Source of the DNA: EX4572-165 sp002254885
GTDB lineage: Archaea > Thermoplasmatota > E2 > DHVEG-1
DNA: 38,525 nucleotides
Direction of reading: 5' to 3'
Assembly (NCBI GenBank): GCA_029939595.1
Contig: JAOZSQ010000015.1
Coordinates: 1-38,525 of the forward strand
In this document: positions 16,975 through 25,372 of the stretch, in pieces
Layout of the letters: each line of letters starts with the position of its first letter
Position numbering within the stretch: position 1 is the first letter of the stretch
The notes under the pieces: model-generated
The model's input: the letters and a program-made list of their open reading frames with translations, nothing else
Database searches by the model: none
What the model was told of the DNA's origin: nothing
Made by a program: the position numbers and the translations under genes

Positions 16975-18507
16975 TTAGTCTGATCCGAAGAATCCTCTTA
17001 GTACAGGATGCATCTCCATTGCTTGTTCTTTTGCGATATCCTCATACAATCTAATGATGATACCTACAGTTAGAAGAACTCCTGTTCCACTTGCATTACC
17101 AACGGTTCCAACTGCATCAGCAAAACCTGCAAGTGCTCCAACTGCTGCACCACCAATAACAGTAACTACTGGGATATATCGTTCAAGGACCTTTTTTAAT
17201 ACACGTGGATCTCTTCGAAATCCGGGTATTTGCATACCTGAACTTTGTATCTGTTTTGCGACATCTTTTGGTGCCATATTGGTTGTTTCAATCCAGAATT
17301 TTGCAAATAGAATTGAACCTATGATCAACACGGATAAATATATAATGACTTTTGCAGCATATTGCCAGGGAGCATGGCCTCCATATCCTCCTGCAAAAAT
17401 AGGCATCAGCCAACTATTCAGTCCTCCAGGACTTGATAGATACCAGGCACCTCCTGCAAGAGGTTGGGTTGTAACGGCTAGATCGTATTTTCCAATCCAC
17501 CATTGACCACCTAGAAGCGGTAGTTTTGATCCATGCAGTAGCATTGCAAACATGTTTACATTTGCAAGAAGTGCAGACATTAAAATAACAGGTATGTTAG
17601 ATGCATATATGAGACGAATCGGGTATCTTCCACGGGCACCTCGAACTTTTCCATGTGCAAGGGGAAGCTCAATTCTAGATGATTCAATATATACAACAAG
17701 GAAAAATATGAATAGCGTTCCAAGCAATGGAACAATAGCATTTGTATAACCAATACTGGGTGCACCTAAAAGCATTGATTGATAGCCTCCACCGACAATT
17801 TCACCTAGGCTCATTTGTGATGAAAGATAAGCTGTCCCGGGAATGACTCCTGCTGGTGGGTTACTCATACTAACAATACCGCCTGAAACCGGTAGCCAGC
17901 TGAAAAGACCCGTAAACAATGCTTGTGAAACCCCTGCGGCTATGAAAAGTGATATGCCAGATCCAATACCCCATTTTGAAATGGTTTCATCCATAAAGAA
18001 TACAATATATGCACCAACAATTAATTGGATGACAATGACAAAGTTAGCCATATTCATGCCAACCATATCAACAAGCCCAGTTGTCGGTTGCAGATATCCA
18101 AAGATTTGAGGTATTGCTTCAACGACAATCATAACAAGTACAAGGACTTTTTGACTTCCTTGATAAATAGCTTTATCTTCTGCGTTAGAAAGATCCAGGT
18201 TAATGATTTTAGCTCCGACAAACAGCTGAAGAATAATAGATGCAGTAACGATTGGTCCTATACCGAGATGCATAATAGAACCCGATGCACCAGCCATAAT
18301 AAACCGGTAATTGGCAAACAAATCAATAACGTCAGATTTCAATCCAAATATCATGATGTTTGTCAAAATAAAATAGATGATTAGACTAAGAATTGTCCAG
18401 AACATTTTTGTTCTGAATGTCACATGTCCATCTGGTTTTTTTATTGCAGGCCAGCGATCAATTAATGGTTTTAGCTTGTATAAGTAACTCTTTTTTTCTT
18501 CTGCCAT
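16975..18507 (-). CDS. secY: Protein translocase subunit SecY
   Basis: The 510-aa protein is the channel subunit of the Sec translocon (alpha subunit of SecYEG, Sec61-like). It has about ten membrane segments. A plug-region glycine cluster follows segment one (MAGASGSIMHLGIGPIVTASIILQ region), and the cytosolic loop has AHGKVRGARGRYPIRLIYASNIPVI, a SecY hallmark. The C-terminus RLYEDIAKEQAMEMHP is typical of archaea. It follows rpl15 by 31 nt. It is the likely export route for the signal-peptide proteins in this window. Confidence 0.97.
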   Translation of the reverse strand: MAEEKKSYLYKLKPLIDRWPAIKKPDGHVTFRTKMFWTILSLIIYFILTNIMIFGLKSDVIDLFANYRFIMAGASGSIMHLGIGPIVTASIILQLFVGAKIINLDLSNAEDKAIYQGSQKVLVLVMIVVEAIPQIFGYLQPTTGLVDMVGMNMANFVIVIQLIVGAYIVFFMDETISKWGIGSGISLFIAAGVSQALFTGLFSWLPVSGGIVSMSNPPAGVIPGTAYLSSQMSLGEIVGGGYQSMLLGAPSIGYTNAIVPLLGTLFIFFLVVYIESSRIELPLAHGKVRGARGRYPIRLIYASNIPVILMSALLANVNMFAMLLHGSKLPLLGGQWWIGKYDLAVTTQPLAGGAWYLSSPGGLNSWLMPIFAGGYGGHAPWQYAAKVIIYLSVLIIGSILFAKFWIETTNMAPKDVAKQIQSSGMQIPGFRRDPRVLKKVLERYIPVVTVIGGAAVGALAGFADAVGTVGNASGTGVLLTVGIIIRLYEDIAKEQAMEMHPVLRGFFGSD

Positions 18508-18538
18508 AATCTAAACCCAGGTTTTTTATTTTTATTTA

Positions 18539-18937
18539 TTATTGTTTGATGAGGTTGACTTCGCCATTTTGTGCTTTGATTTTCTCAATGGCTTTTGCGG
18601 AGGCTTTTTTCACGGTTATCTTGAAATCTTTTCCTATGTTTCCGCCACCAAGGAGTTTATCAATTCCTTCTTTTTCAAGATCAATAGTTTTTTTTGAGGG
18701 AAACCGTTCTTCAAGTGCTCCAATGTTTATGTATGTGTCATGTTTTATCATTTTTTGAGGTCGTTTGAAACCATGTTTTCCAATGTGGTCAGGCATATAT
18801 TTCATCATGTGCATGAATCGATGTTTAAGAAGTCCTGCATTTCCTTTTCCGCCTCTAAGACCTGCCCCACGTCCGCCTTTTTTTCCACGTCCATGTGTCA
18901 TAGAACCTCTGAATTTCTTTGTTTTATTCCCTGTCAA
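18539..18937 (-). CDS. rpl15: Large-subunit ribosomal protein L15 (uL15)
   Basis: The 132-aa ribosomal protein has the family N-terminus TKKFRGSMTHGRGKKGGRGAG, which runs into a Gly/Lys-rich rRNA-binding extension, and a globular C-terminal domain. The start must be TTG at 18937, because the first ATG (SMTHG) lies inside the conserved N-terminus. GTGA lies a few nt upstream. It heads the operon here: no L30 or S5 gene precedes it, and a divergent secreted-protein gene follows instead. The spc operon is therefore broken upstream of L15. Confidence 0.95.
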   Translation of the reverse strand: MTGNKTKKFRGSMTHGRGKKGGRGAGLRGGKGNAGLLKHRFMHMMKYMPDHIGKHGFKRPQKMIKHDTYINIGALEERFPSKKTIDLEKEGIDKLLGGGNIGKDFKITVKKASAKAIEKIKAQNGEVNLIKQ

Positions 18938-19244
18938 TTAAATCACGTATCCTGTAACTTGTTTACTTTATAGGTCGAATGCAGATATAGTAATACATTA
19001 TTATACTTTCGGATGGTTTTCATTGGATTTTTATGGTTTTTGAGTGTTCCTTTAATTTTTTTATTGATGATTTGGAGGTTATAGATTCTTTGTTTTTTAT
19101 AGCATTCGATTTATTGAGTTAATAATCTGCAGTATATAAAACTGTAATAAATTTAGAAAGATTTATATAAAAAGTTAATTATAGTATATTTCAATAGTAA
19201 GAATTGATTCAAACCAATATATCTAATAGGAGGAATATAGAGAA
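18938..19244. other. Divergent intergenic region between rpl15 and a secreted-protein gene
   Basis: About 307 nt of AT-rich DNA without a credible ORF. It must hold the promoter of the rpl15-secY operon and that of the gene at 19245. Nothing else is recognised. Confidence 0.5.
19156..19172 (+). promoter_or_regulatory. BRE/TATA-like promoter for the secreted protein at 19245
   Basis: GAAAGATTTATATAAA reads as a purine-rich BRE followed by a TATA box centred near 19166. The expected start of transcription near 19192 gives a leader of about 50 nt, ending with AGGAGG before the ATG. Confidence 0.5.
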
Positions 19245-19931
19245 ATGAAAAAAATGTTAGAAAAAACATCAATTATTGCGGTAGCAGCTTTATTCTTAAC
19301 AGTTTCAATCATGCCAATGATTGCAGCAGATTTAGGAACAGAAAAAGAACAGACCATTCCAATTGAAATAAGTTCAATTCAGGAGAATGGATTACTTAAA
19401 ACAGAAACATTCCGTTTGACAAACGCAGAATTTTCAACAATAATTGAGAAACTCACCACATTAATAAATCTAATAAATATGGCAAAAGGTGAAAATGCAG
19501 TAGCAAATATACTTCTCAACTTTATAAATGGAAACAACAACCCTCTTCTTTCAAAAATCATCAATGCTCTCTTAACATCAAATATGGATTTTGATAGAAA
19601 AGTTGTAGTTAGTGCAGGCTGGGGTTTAAATATCAACCCATTCAAGAAAAGTCAAACAGAATTTGTGAAACCTATCACATTCTGGCATTATGCAGAAAAC
19701 TCCGATACTCTGACGTTTCCAAGTTCAACTGCAACTCTTAATCTAAACCCATTTGAAGCTAAAACAATGATAGGAAGTCAACTTGGAATAATGCTCCGAT
19801 TTAGAGGAGTATATGTTCATATACCACAATCATACCCTGCTCAAAGTTTCACATTCTTTATAGGGTCTGCAAAACACATTATCAACATTGAACTTCCAAC
19901 GATACAAATTCCAGATGGAATGATGGAATAA
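19245..19931 (+). CDS. Secreted protein of unknown function
   Basis: The 228-aa product has a signal peptide (MKKMLEKTS, core to about 25, cleavage near MIAA/DLG). The N-terminal module has strands IPIEISSIQENG and KTETFRLTNAEF, then a helix (STIIEKLTTLINLINM). The rest is rich in beta strands with aromatic residues and no anchor. AGGAGG lies 10 nt before the ATG. The N-terminal pattern resembles the secreted proteins at 11001 and 13495. A T-run follows the stop. Its function is not recognised. Confidence 0.75.
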   Translation: MKKMLEKTSIIAVAALFLTVSIMPMIAADLGTEKEQTIPIEISSIQENGLLKTETFRLTNAEFSTIIEKLTTLINLINMAKGENAVANILLNFINGNNNPLLSKIINALLTSNMDFDRKVVVSAGWGLNINPFKKSQTEFVKPITFWHYAENSDTLTFPSSTATLNLNPFEAKTMIGSQLGIMLRFRGVYVHIPQSYPAQSFTFFIGSAKHIINIELPTIQIPDGMME

Positions 19932-19950
19932 AAATACCATTCATTTCTTC

Positions 19951-19970
19951 TCTTTTTTTTTAATTTTAAT
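19951..19970 (+). terminator. T-rich tract, candidate terminator
   Basis: A run of nine Ts (19953-19961) with further T-rich sequence begins about 20 nt after the stop of the secreted-protein gene. It suits factor-independent archaeal termination. Confidence 0.4.
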
Positions 19971-20035
19971 CAAAAAATATTAATATGATAGTTGCTGTAT
20001 TATATTATGATGATTTAATGATATTAGATCATAAA

Positions 20036-21088
20036 ATGAGGCCGTATTTGACCATTGGGTCAATCTTTATTGTTTTCTTATTGATTATTACAATTTTTGT
20101 TCCAGTATCTAATGCAGGATTGCTGGATGAGAAGGAAACAGTTCGTGTTGCTTTCATTTGGCAACGGTGGGACATTCTTGATATACCTGCAAAAATTGGC
20201 ATGTTCATTTATAAAAGGATTTTAAAGCAAGCGGAATCTGAATACAATGTAAATTTTGAAGTTTATGAATTCTGGGATCGAAAACATGGTGGAGACGTTC
20301 AAAGTGGGAAACTAGAATTACTTGACATTGATGTAGTTGTTGGACCTGGAGGATTTGGAGGTTGGAATAGTCCGAAAGCATATCGAACTGAATTGAGAAA
20401 ATTCGTCCGATCAGGTGGAGGATTTTATGGGATATGTGGAGATTCAACATTTGGATCTCTTGGCGTAGTCAATTTTCCAGCGGGTTTCAGAGTCCCTCTA
20501 AAAAAAGCCACAGGATCAAAAACATTGACTCCCATGCTTGGTCTTGCCAATGTATATACAGATGCCAGTGCCTTTAATGAGATTCTTAAATATCCTTTCT
20601 GGATAAAAAAATCAGATATAATTGAAATTGCCGGGCAGCTTCCTATTTCACGGGCCCCTATTAAAATTGAACCATCTCTTGTTAATATACAGGAACCATA
20701 TAGTGGGGATCGTATACGAGTTATGCTTGGTAATGCACCTCTTGTTGATGGACCAATTATCTTCCGTCTTTTTATGCCTAAGGTATATACTATTGCAGAG
20801 TTCAAGGGAACTGATGAACCATATGATAAAACCTTGAAAGGAGAGAAAGCAATGGTTGCAACATGGTATGGAAAAGGAAAAGTTGTTCTTTCTGTTGTAC
20901 ATCCAGAACTCACCATAGGAAACACCAGAGCACATGATCTTTTTGTTAGAAATCTTCTTTGGGCTGCAAAATCTTTACCATTGAAGGATCGAATCATATC
21001 GTCTCTACCGCTTTTAGTAACACTCTATAATTCAAAAAACATTGATCATCCCTTGTTTTGGTATCTACTAATCACAAAAGATTTCTAA
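20036..21088 (+). CDS. Membrane-anchored class I glutamine amidotransferase-like protein
   Basis: The 350-aa reading starts at ATG 20036 (MRPYLTIGSIFIVF). It has a signal or anchor segment ending near VSNA/GLLDEK. An upstream in-frame ATG at 19985 would add 17 residues. A TATA-like stretch near 20000-20009 fits the later start. The exported part has the GATase-1 fold outline: VVVGPGGFGGW, then FVRSGGGFYGICGDSTFGSLG, with Cys134 at the nucleophile elbow position (GICGDS). A late KGKVVLSVVHPELT gives the His of such folds. This resembles the BPL_N-type domain of biotin-ligase-like proteins. Activity and substrate are unknown, and an extracellular location is unusual for true amidotransferases. 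Confidence 0.7.
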   Translation: MRPYLTIGSIFIVFLLIITIFVPVSNAGLLDEKETVRVAFIWQRWDILDIPAKIGMFIYKRILKQAESEYNVNFEVYEFWDRKHGGDVQSGKLELLDIDVVVGPGGFGGWNSPKAYRTELRKFVRSGGGFYGICGDSTFGSLGVVNFPAGFRVPLKKATGSKTLTPMLGLANVYTDASAFNEILKYPFWIKKSDIIEIAGQLPISRAPIKIEPSLVNIQEPYSGDRIRVMLGNAPLVDGPIIFRLFMPKVYTIAEFKGTDEPYDKTLKGEKAMVATWYGKGKVVLSVVHPELTIGNTRAHDLFVRNLLWAAKSLPLKDRIISSLPLLVTLYNSKNIDHPLFWYLLITKDF

Positions 21089-21099
21089 ATTTAGGATTG

Positions 21100-21702
21100 T
21101 TACTTTATTTGAACTAATGCAACTGATACTTTGTCTTTAAATTTCTTATGAAAAGAGAATTGTGCTTTAATTGGAAAATCATAGATTTGAAGAACTTCAC
21201 CCTCTTTTTTTAGTGATTTTAGTAGCTTGCTTATAAAATCAAGGGTGTGTTTTAGGTGAAGGGAATAGACAACTGATGCAACAGAGGTTGCTTTTTCTAA
21301 AAACGCCCGATCTGCATGAATGTTTTGTTTTTGAGCACCAAATGGCGGATTCATCAATACAGTATCAACTTTTTCAGAAACATCTGAAACATCTTTACAG
21401 ATAAAATCAATGTTAAATTGGTGTTTCTTTGCAAATGACACTGCAAGATCAATACAGTCCTGATCTTTATCAACGCCTATGATCTGTTTTGCATTCAATA
21501 TTTTTGCACCAAATGAAAAAATCCCTGTTCCACAACCCAGATCAAGGACATACTTGTCAGATATATCTTCAGATGCATAGGCTTGAAAGAGGATGTCCGA
21601 TGCGATTGTTGCAGGTGTTTTATATTGCTCAAAACCCGGTTTCGGATCTGAAAAATCTGGTACTTGCTCTAAAAATATTTCCAGATCTTTTTTTTTCATC
21701 AT
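21100..21702 (-). CDS. METTL5-like RNA N6-adenine methyltransferase
   Basis: The 200-aa protein has the Rossmann SAM-binding motif DLGCGTGIFSFGA (54-66) and the N6-adenine catalytic motif NPPFG (118-122). The FEQYKTP lead (24-30) corresponds to the 'LEQY-T' signature of the METTL5 group, which methylates small-subunit rRNA adenine. Length fits the family. GGTGA precedes a double ATG; either M could start. METTL5 needs Trm112 in eukaryotes, and a Trm112-like gene lies at 31896. It is possibly co-transcribed with the sensor kinase gene upstream, 22 nt away. Confidence 0.85.
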   Translation of the reverse strand: MMKKKDLEIFLEQVPDFSDPKPGFEQYKTPATIASDILFQAYASEDISDKYVLDLGCGTGIFSFGAKILNAKQIIGVDKDQDCIDLAVSFAKKHQFNIDFICKDVSDVSEKVDTVLMNPPFGAQKQNIHADRAFLEKATSVASVVYSLHLKHTLDFISKLLKSLKKEGEVLQIYDFPIKAQFSFHKKFKDKVSVALVQIK

Positions 21703-21724
21703 TTCACCATTTGATAAAAAACAA

Positions 21725-24319
21725 TTAGATAGATGAAATTGATGTTTCTTTTTGTTTCAGTGGTTCTTTTTTGACTTTCTTTAATGTAAAATAAAACGTA
21801 CTACCTTGATTTTTTCCAGGGCTCTCTACCCATATTTTGCCACCATGTTTTTCAACTATTCGTTTGCAAATGTTAAGACCTAGGCCACTGCTATCTAGAT
21901 TATGACGACTGTCATCTGCTTTATAAAACTCATTAAATGCTTGTTTTATCTGGGATGATTCCATCCCAATTCCAGTATCACTTATAGAAACTATAATATC
22001 TGAGGAACCTGTCTTTTGAACTGCATCAATACTTATGGATCCTCCTTCTTCCAATGAATATTTCACCGCATTTGTAATAAGGTTATTTAATAATTCCTGC
22101 AATAAAATATGATCTGCTTCAACATATATCTCATCAATTACATGATTTTCGACTACGATATCGTTCTCTTCAAATAAAACCTGATTGTTCACAACTGAAT
22201 TTTTAATTTCATCTGTCAATGAAATCGTTTCAATATTAAATGGGATTTTATCTGAATTTAGCTTTGCTAGATTAATGGTTTTGTTTACAAGCTCTTTCAT
22301 AAATACAACGTTTCTATTTACAACTGTGAACAATTCCTTATCTTTCTTTGATGCTATCTTTTTTTCAAGCATGGGGAGAAGGACCATTAAGGGCGTTAAA
22401 GGGGTTTTTAGATCATGGCCAAGTTGATTGATGAAATCATCTTTCTGTTTAATGAGTTGTTCAATCTTTTCTGTTCGCTGTTTTACTTTCCTTTCAAGGT
22501 CTTTATTAATTGTGAAAAGAACTTCATGAGCATCCTCTAATTCTTTTATAATCATTTTATTTTTTGTGATATCACGAACGATGCAGACAAGTCCACCATC
22601 GTCAAGGGCTGTCAATGTAATTTCCTGAGAAAAAAGAACACCGTCTTTTTTCTTTCCAACCGCTTCACCTCTCCACCAACCATTCTTTGAAAACTCAGGC
22701 ATAATTTCGGTATCAAAACGATTCAATTCTTTTTCATTATAGAGGATGGTCCAGGTTTTTCCAATAATTTCATTACCTGATTCATAACCATAAATCTTTA
22801 CATGCGCATCATTTACAAAAACAAATTTTGATTCTTTATCCAAAATTGCTATACCATCTATGGAAGATTTTATCACAGTTAATTGTTTTTTAATGATTTC
22901 TTCTGATTTTTTTTGTTGAGATATATCAATAATGTTACTAAGAATAAATGATTGATTATCTACTGTGATTGTTTTTGAGGAGAGGAGGCCATGAATTTCT
23001 TTCCCATTTTTGGCTTTAAAGATAAACGATTCATTTTCAATAAATCCTTTTTCTTTAATGATTGAACGAAATCGATTTTGTTGTTCATTAGAAGTATCAT
23101 CCCAAATACCCAGTTGCATTAATGTTTTACCGATGATTTCTTGTTTATTCCAACCTGTTTTATCCATGAATGATTTATTAACATCAATGAATTTCCCTGT
23201 TTCAAGTGAATTTAAACAAATTGCTGTTGGACTTGAAACATAGAGTGCTGTTAATTGTTCTTCTGCTCTTTTTATCTTTGAAATATCTCTAAATGAAAAA
23301 AGGTTTCCAATTAACCGATCGCCTTCTTGTAATGACGTTATGATCACATCAAAATATTTTACAGTATTGTTATCGTCAAACATAAACTCAAATGAATAAT
23401 TTTTTTTATTGAACTGTTCAATTATTTGAGGGTGAGATTTAAAAATTGATGAGATAGTTTTACCAATGTTCTTTGAAGCTTTTTCTTTAAAAAAAGGTTC
23501 TGCTGCCTTATTGAATTCAATAAGACGATCTTGAACATCAAACATAAAAATCGGATCATGAAGATTTTCAAATACCGTATTTCTAGCAAGGGGAATTACA
23601 TCTATTAAGCTAAATGTTGAAACACCTACTGTAAAAATCGTACCTGTAATAATAAAGCATACCGGCGTGTAATCAAAATATATTCCCGTAATTCCAGAGA
23701 TAAAAAGGAAATTTGCAGCCCATGGAACAATAGCTCCAATAGATAGAATGATTGAGTGGATTTTATATATTGTTTTTAATTTTGTAATTCCGCTTAAAAG
23801 ATAATAAAGGCCAGTACTAATCAAGATGTATGAATATATCGCGTTGATCCACCAGAGGGGGCCTGGAGTTGTCGTATTTAAAACATACGATTGATGTGGT
23901 ATAATGGTGAATTCTGACCAAAAAAGATGATGGATACCATCGGTAAAAACAAAACAAAGAAGAATTAAAGAGACAAAGTAAAAAAGAACGACCTTTCTTT
24001 TAGTAATCCATGATGTCCTTCCAGTCCACTTCATTGAAAAAAGAAGCCAAGAAGGTGGGATAAGTAACAGTCCAACATATTTGAATTGCTCCCAGAAATA
24101 GATCATGGCTCCATTATTTGAAAGAATTGAAAGAAGTATCCCAAAAGACCATATAGACACAGCAGAAAGAATCATTGAAAAAATGCGAGCTGGACTGAAC
24201 TGCTGTTGTGATTTATATGTATATAGAAGAAAAAGGGACAATAAAAGCGATAGAACTGCGGAACAAACAATAAAAAAAATGTACATTTCCACAGATCCAA
24301 CCATATATAATCCATCCAT
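21725..24319 (-). CDS. Sensor histidine kinase with 7TM input and three PAS domains
   Basis: The 864-aa protein has seven membrane segments (about 12-235) in the style of the His-kinase N-terminal 7TM sensor. Three PAS domains follow (about 245-350, 355-470, 480-590), then a coiled linker. The HisKA domain has phospho-acceptor His635 in GHDLKTP. The ATPase domain has N-box NNLITNAVKYS (745-755), G1 DTGIGM (781-786) and G2 GLGLN (812-816). No response regulator is next to it, so it is an orphan kinase. Its ligand is unknown; the PAS domains may bind cofactors or small molecules. Archaeal kinases of this type were probably acquired from bacteria. Confidence 0.93.
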   Translation of the reverse strand: MDGLYMVGSVEMYIFFIVCSAVLSLLLSLFLLYTYKSQQQFSPARIFSMILSAVSIWSFGILLSILSNNGAMIYFWEQFKYVGLLLIPPSWLLFSMKWTGRTSWITKRKVVLFYFVSLILLCFVFTDGIHHLFWSEFTIIPHQSYVLNTTTPGPLWWINAIYSYILISTGLYYLLSGITKLKTIYKIHSIILSIGAIVPWAANFLFISGITGIYFDYTPVCFIITGTIFTVGVSTFSLIDVIPLARNTVFENLHDPIFMFDVQDRLIEFNKAAEPFFKEKASKNIGKTISSIFKSHPQIIEQFNKKNYSFEFMFDDNNTVKYFDVIITSLQEGDRLIGNLFSFRDISKIKRAEEQLTALYVSSPTAICLNSLETGKFIDVNKSFMDKTGWNKQEIIGKTLMQLGIWDDTSNEQQNRFRSIIKEKGFIENESFIFKAKNGKEIHGLLSSKTITVDNQSFILSNIIDISQQKKSEEIIKKQLTVIKSSIDGIAILDKESKFVFVNDAHVKIYGYESGNEIIGKTWTILYNEKELNRFDTEIMPEFSKNGWWRGEAVGKKKDGVLFSQEITLTALDDGGLVCIVRDITKNKMIIKELEDAHEVLFTINKDLERKVKQRTEKIEQLIKQKDDFINQLGHDLKTPLTPLMVLLPMLEKKIASKKDKELFTVVNRNVVFMKELVNKTINLAKLNSDKIPFNIETISLTDEIKNSVVNNQVLFEENDIVVENHVIDEIYVEADHILLQELLNNLITNAVKYSLEEGGSISIDAVQKTGSSDIIVSISDTGIGMESSQIKQAFNEFYKADDSRHNLDSSGLGLNICKRIVEKHGGKIWVESPGKNQGSTFYFTLKKVKKEPLKQKETSISSI

Positions 24320-24559
24320 TTTAGGCTATCATACTTGTTCTTAATTTTTGTAGACAGGTTCATTGATTATAATCAAAATTTAATCCCATCACATTACGAA
24401 TAATTGAATAATTGTATATATTAAAAACTTTCCCTCTTTTTCAAATTTGATATTTTGAGGTGCTATTGATTGGCAATATGTGTGAAAAAATCATATTTTA
24501 TGCCGCAAATTTTATGAGCATCATGTCTTTTTCGGATATTATCAGGAAAAATTCTGATT

Positions 24560-24633
24560 GGGCTTGTAGATCAGCTCGGAAGATCGCTTCCTTGGCATGG
24601 AAGAGGCCTCGGGTTCAAATCCCGACTAGTCCA
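24560..24633 (+). tRNA. tRNA-Ala (anticodon GGC)
   Basis: This 74-nt sequence folds as a tRNA. Acceptor GGGCTTG pairs with CTAGTCC, including the G3-U70 wobble that identifies alanine tRNA. The D-arm is GATC...GATC. The anticodon stem CTTCC/GGAAG has loop TTGGCAT with anticodon GGC, and the T-arm is TCGGG-TTCAAAT-CCCGA. Position 6-67 is a T-T mismatch. The discriminator is A and CCA is not encoded. Confidence 0.93.
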
Positions 24634-24685
24634 TTTATTAGAATGCTTTGCTTGATTTAATCGCTCAGATTATTCTAGGTTATGA

Positions 24686-24973
24686 TTATAAATCATATAT
24701 CGGGGGACATAATGTTTGGTTATTATCTGGAGGAATTGAATTTGAAATATTGTTAAATATATAATAGCAATAGTTACAATTGAATTCTTCAATATCGTCT
24801 TCATCATCAATTTCTAAAAAATATTTCTTATCTTTCTTTTTACTTTTCATCAATCCTTCCTCAATTAGATCTGACAATCTAACGAAATTCAATGCTTCTT
24901 TTTTATTCATTCATGAATCAATATAATAATTAACTAAAACAAAATCTTCCCTTGTAAGATATGTGCCTTTCAA
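24686..24973 (-). CDS. Small Cys-containing protein, frame split by an in-frame TGA
   Basis: A 20-codon ORF starts at TTG 24973 with a good Shine-Dalgarno (GAGGTG, 6 nt upstream) and stops at TGA (24913-24911). The very next codon in the same frame is ATG 24910, opening a 74-residue ORF that ends at 24686. The second part has an acidic stretch (EIDDEDDIEEF) and the cysteines CNYC...C, and no ribosome site of its own. Possible readings are a translationally coupled pair, one 95-residue protein with a nonsense mutation, or TGA read-through. No homologue is recognised, and the ORF itself may be spurious. Confidence 0.4.
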
Positions 24974-25354
24974 TATTTTCACCTCTTCAAAATTATATTT
25001 GTTATTTATTGTAAATTAAATATCAAAATCTTTCAATTGTAATAAAAAATAATGTCTTTATTAGATTGTATATATTGTATTAGATATCTAAATAATTTTA
25101 TTAAATAAAAGTTACTTGTAATCTGTTTTTAGTCATCTTTTGAATAGCGTTATAATATACTGGATCAACATCATTTTTTTAATGAACACCCAACACATAA
25201 TTAAAAATACAAAAGTTTTAAATTAAAAAATGTTATTGTGAATTATTAAATTGAACAGATCTTGAAAAAACAAACCAAAAAGTATTAAATATACTCAATT
25301 TCATCCTTTAAAATATCAGCGGAACATTTAAATATACAACCCTACGTTTTTAAT
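24974..25354. other. AT-rich intergenic region
   Basis: About 380 nt, very AT-rich, with no credible ORF. Near its right end TTTAAATATA (25327-25336) is a likely TATA box for the regulator gene at 25372. A promoter for the minus-strand small ORF should lie near the left end. Confidence 0.5.
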
Positions 25355-25372
25355 ATGGTGCAAAATAATTAA
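25355..25372 (+). promoter_or_regulatory. Five-codon upstream ORF overlapping a regulator start
   Basis: ATG GTG CAA AAT AAT TAA encodes M-V-Q-N-N. Its stop overlaps the next ATG as TAATG. The TATA-like TTTAAATATA lies about 25 nt upstream of this first ATG, so the transcript may begin at the mini-ORF and the regulator may be reached by termination-reinitiation. Confidence 0.4.

Noticed and set aside
24560..24633. tRNA-Ala as an integration site for a mobile element, because small ORFs lie beside it.
   Set aside because: No second copy of the tRNA 3' end was found in the window and there is no integrase gene.
24460..24660. A 66-residue plus-strand ORF.
   Set aside because: It spans the tRNA-Ala gene and its translation is explained by the tRNA sequence.
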